A stretch of DNA of 64,000 nt from Paraglomus occultum (Eukaryota; Glomeromycota; Glomeromycetes; Paraglomerales; Paraglomeraceae): contig CAJVPJ010000030.1 of assembly GCA_910592205.1 (NCBI GenBank), positions 1-64,000 of the forward strand, given 5' to 3'. Each line of letters begins with the position of its first letter. Positions within the stretch are counted from its first letter, which is position 1. Below are positions 61,499 through 64,000 of this stretch, piece by piece. Below the pieces are notes generated by a model that searched no databases, had not been told where the DNA came from, and worked only from the letters and a program-made list of their open reading frames with translations. The position numbers and the translations under genes are program-made.

Positions 61499-64000
61499 AT
61501 TTGATATATGGGTGGATAGGTAAGAGTATAGAGTTACAGGGTCCAGATGAGGTATTTGTGTTTGTTGATATGTTTTATTGCAAGATGGATATAGTTGTTT
61601 TTTTTTTTGCTTGATTGATTTCTCACCGATCCGATATCGTTGGCTTTATATACACGTTTGATTACGTTTCCCATTGACATTATGAATATACTGGTCTGTT
61701 ACCCCTATCGCCATTAATCCCTAAAATTAGGCTAATCAATTTGACATTGTGATCATATATCGATATATTGCTATAGTATTGTCGGAGCGTATATCCCTAT
61801 CGTTACATCCCTAGTTTATAAAAGTAGACAAAGACAAACAGTTGAAAGTATTGTATTTTGTGTAAATATTTATGTTTACTGGGGTTAAATTTTTTAGTGC
61901 CGAGGCATGAGCGTGTGTTTCAGAAGCGCAACAAAGGTAATAACGTCCATAAAGGTAGCAATAAAGAATAATACCATACTGACAAACGCATCATATTGTT
62001 CCGAGCTTTTCTATTCTTAGAACGATTTAGCCTTTAGTTATCTGTGACATTTTTGCAGTCATCATTCCCGTTTTTACAGTCACACCTCCTTATAGTCACG
62101 CAATTTATGGAGCATCCTTCTACGTAATCACATTTTCTATCATCACTGTGACTATTAACTATGACGGAGCTGTATTTAACTTAACAGTCTCGTGACTTAT
62201 GGGAAATTAATTGTGACATAATTACATCATACATACAATACCGACTCTTTGTTAAGCAATTGGTCTAGCCCCCCATTGCTGCAGTGAGCTATCATCAAGT
62301 CACGTCATCACAAAGAACTTTACAATCTAACAAGCATAGAAACTAGTGTAATAGTTGTAAAATAGTGTATTTATTTTAATTAATTATTTATTTTATTTAC
62401 TATTACTAATTTTTTGTTCTTAATGGTGTCCCCTGAGGTTAAGGTACCACAACATATACGTCACGGGACAGCAAAAATTTTGTAACCTGTTTGAGTTTAA
62501 TTTTATGCAAGTAACTACTCCCTGAACGTCTTTATCGTTATTGGTACAGTCAATATTTTACAATCTAGAATAAACCCATCGATAACGCCATTTTTAATCA
62601 CGTATTCCCACATGCAGTCTGTATCATAAGCTATCGACAAAAACGGTGTAATAAACGGATAGAATTTACAGTAAAAAGATATTGCTGAGCGCAATGCAGA
62701 AAACGTTTAATAGTGCGAACACAGTTACAGAGACAGAGAATTAAACGGATAATTATACGTATATTTCGAATATACCATGTGTATAATATAATATTACACC
62801 GGTTATACACGTGGCTAACTGATATCTAGTATCTTTTGATCTGTGCACGCCGTCCTTTGTTTCATTTGAGCCCCGTAAAGCATGGTAATTTTTGCTTCTT
62901 ATTATAGTCAAATAGACATTGCTATTTTTGTTGACATACGCAAATTATATTAAATCTTTAATAGCTTTCACCTGTAAAATTGGTCATAATACCGACATGT
63001 TATCAAAGAAAAAGTAAGACGGTGCACATGTAGTAATTATTAGACAACGCGATAAACTGCCATCAAATCAGCCTTGCATAATCTATTCTTGTTGACCCAA
63101 GCTGCTTACAAACGAATCTTTCGAACTGCATAACAGGCTGCATAAAACTTTGTCCGTAATAATTACAATTCAGTTTATCACAAATATCTGGTGATCAACA
63201 GCTTTCTTTACACCGCATGGATGTATGCTGTCCCGGCACATTTAGCCTTGTTGGCCAAAATTAGACAATGAACTTCTAATTAACACGAAAAAGTTTAGTA
63301 TTTGGCGCTTACTAAGAAGGGCTGTTTGTTACACATTTAGTGCATTGGCTTTGACTTTGTCATATTCTAATTTTCTTTTGTTGAAAAAGAATTTTGATAT
63401 TTGGTCCTATCAAATAGGCGTATCGAATTATTCGACCCTCACGACCACCCGTTTGAAATATTGAGCGTAGCATATAGCAAAGTAACCGAAAATTATTTTG
63501 CGACTATACTTATGACCCAAACATATCGCTTTTTTATCAGTGTCTCGTAGCAGAATATCTTATGCTTAATACTTTTCTTCTATAACACTGACGTCTCGCG
63601 TTTACGGCTGCAAGTTGGCTAATAAAAAGCACACTCCTCTTAATACTTTTAGTAGATATCAGGCTTTTGGACTTGGACTAACGCGAGTGTGCTGAAAAGT
63701 TTATCGCTATGGGGCGGGCAGGACAACCAGACAATGGAGGTAATCAATCGTTCCGCAACGTTTTGAAAATTTATTATTCTCAACTCAAAGAACTGTGTGT
63801 TTTTTTTTAAAAAACCTATGCCAAAAAATTGGTCACGAACGACAATTATAATGCTGTACGTTTACGTTTTATGCAGAAATGGTCGAGAATCAACTCAGAC
63901 TCCCAATGAGTTGTTAATACAGAGACAAGTCACACGGTTTAAAGCTGCATCTGTTTATTTAACTGATACAGATAAAAGCATTCTCGGGCATTCTCGCGAA
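61499..64000. other. Upstream flank and spacer to window end
   Basis: Promoter of the HMG gene followed by AT-rich DNA without supported genes or obvious repeats. A T-run lies near 61600. Confidence 0.5.
61644..61652 (-). promoter_or_regulatory. TATA box of the second HMG-box gene
   Basis: The minus strand reads TATATAAAG about 146 bases upstream of the ATG at 61498, matching the element before the first HMG-box gene (5838-5847). The distance to ATG is larger, which would mean a longer leader. Confidence 0.45.

Noticed and set aside
1-64000. CRISPR arrays, bacterial operons, rRNA genes
   Set aside because: Introns, a Pol III tRNA and fungal proteins show eukaryotic nuclear DNA; no rRNA segment or spacer-repeat array was seen.

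Overview
This looks like nuclear DNA of an early-diverging fungus, most likely an arbuscular mycorrhizal fungus (Glomeromycotina, Rhizophagus-like). The DNA is strongly AT-rich. Genes have many short GT-AG introns and are separated by kilobases of repeat-scarred spacer. Two intronless HMG-box genes of the MATA-HMG type occur in one window, and there are pieces of a coiled-coil protein family. The organism call is inference; no marker gene settles it.

Layout. 1-5.9 kb: repeat-rich spacer with a coiled-coil relic at 1059. 5.9-9.0 kb: a MATA-HMG-type gene and a six-exon C2-domain protein with a repeat-built tail, both on +. 9.0-13.4 kb: spacer with degenerate repeats. 13.4-15.3 kb: a long coiled-coil protein (+). 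15.3-18.2 kb: spacer with a foldback element. 18.2-22.8 kb: a small secreted Cys-containing protein (+) convergent with RGP1 (-, 10 exons). 26.1-32.8 kb: a YIPF/Yip1-family membrane protein (+) convergent with KEX1 carboxypeptidase (-, 21 exons), and behind KEX1 a tRNA-Lys(CTT) followed by a long hairpin and a T-run. 33.6-35.6 kb: a WHI3-like two-RRM protein (-). 40.7-44.3 kb: a rhodanese plus USP deubiquitinase of DOA4/USP8 type (-), whose frame breaks at a run of ten C. 46.4-48.6 kb: an orphan two-exon gene (+) convergent with a single-pass membrane protein with a Ser/Pro/Thr-rich stalk (-). 52.2-56.8 kb: an arrestin-fold protein (+) convergent with the splicing factor SLU7 (-, 10 exons, one GC-AG intron). 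60.6-61.5 kb: a second HMG-box gene (-), its box split by a long insertion. The rest is spacer.

Functional themes. Several genes act in Golgi/endosome traffic: RGP1 (Ypt6/Rab6 exchange factor subunit), the YIPF protein, KEX1 (late-Golgi protease), the arrestin-fold protein and the DOA4-type deubiquitinase. They are not arranged as a cluster, so this may be chance. Exon models were built by hand from reading-frame continuity, splice signals and family motifs; phases were checked arithmetically but no alignment could be run.

The least ordinary items are the tRNA-Lys/hairpin unit with a single Pol III terminator, the nine RRxS motifs in the WHI3-like tail, the HMG box interrupted by about 65 charged residues, the 6-nt microexon of KEX1, and the homopolymer frame break in the deubiquitinase. 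I found no clearly new multi-gene system.
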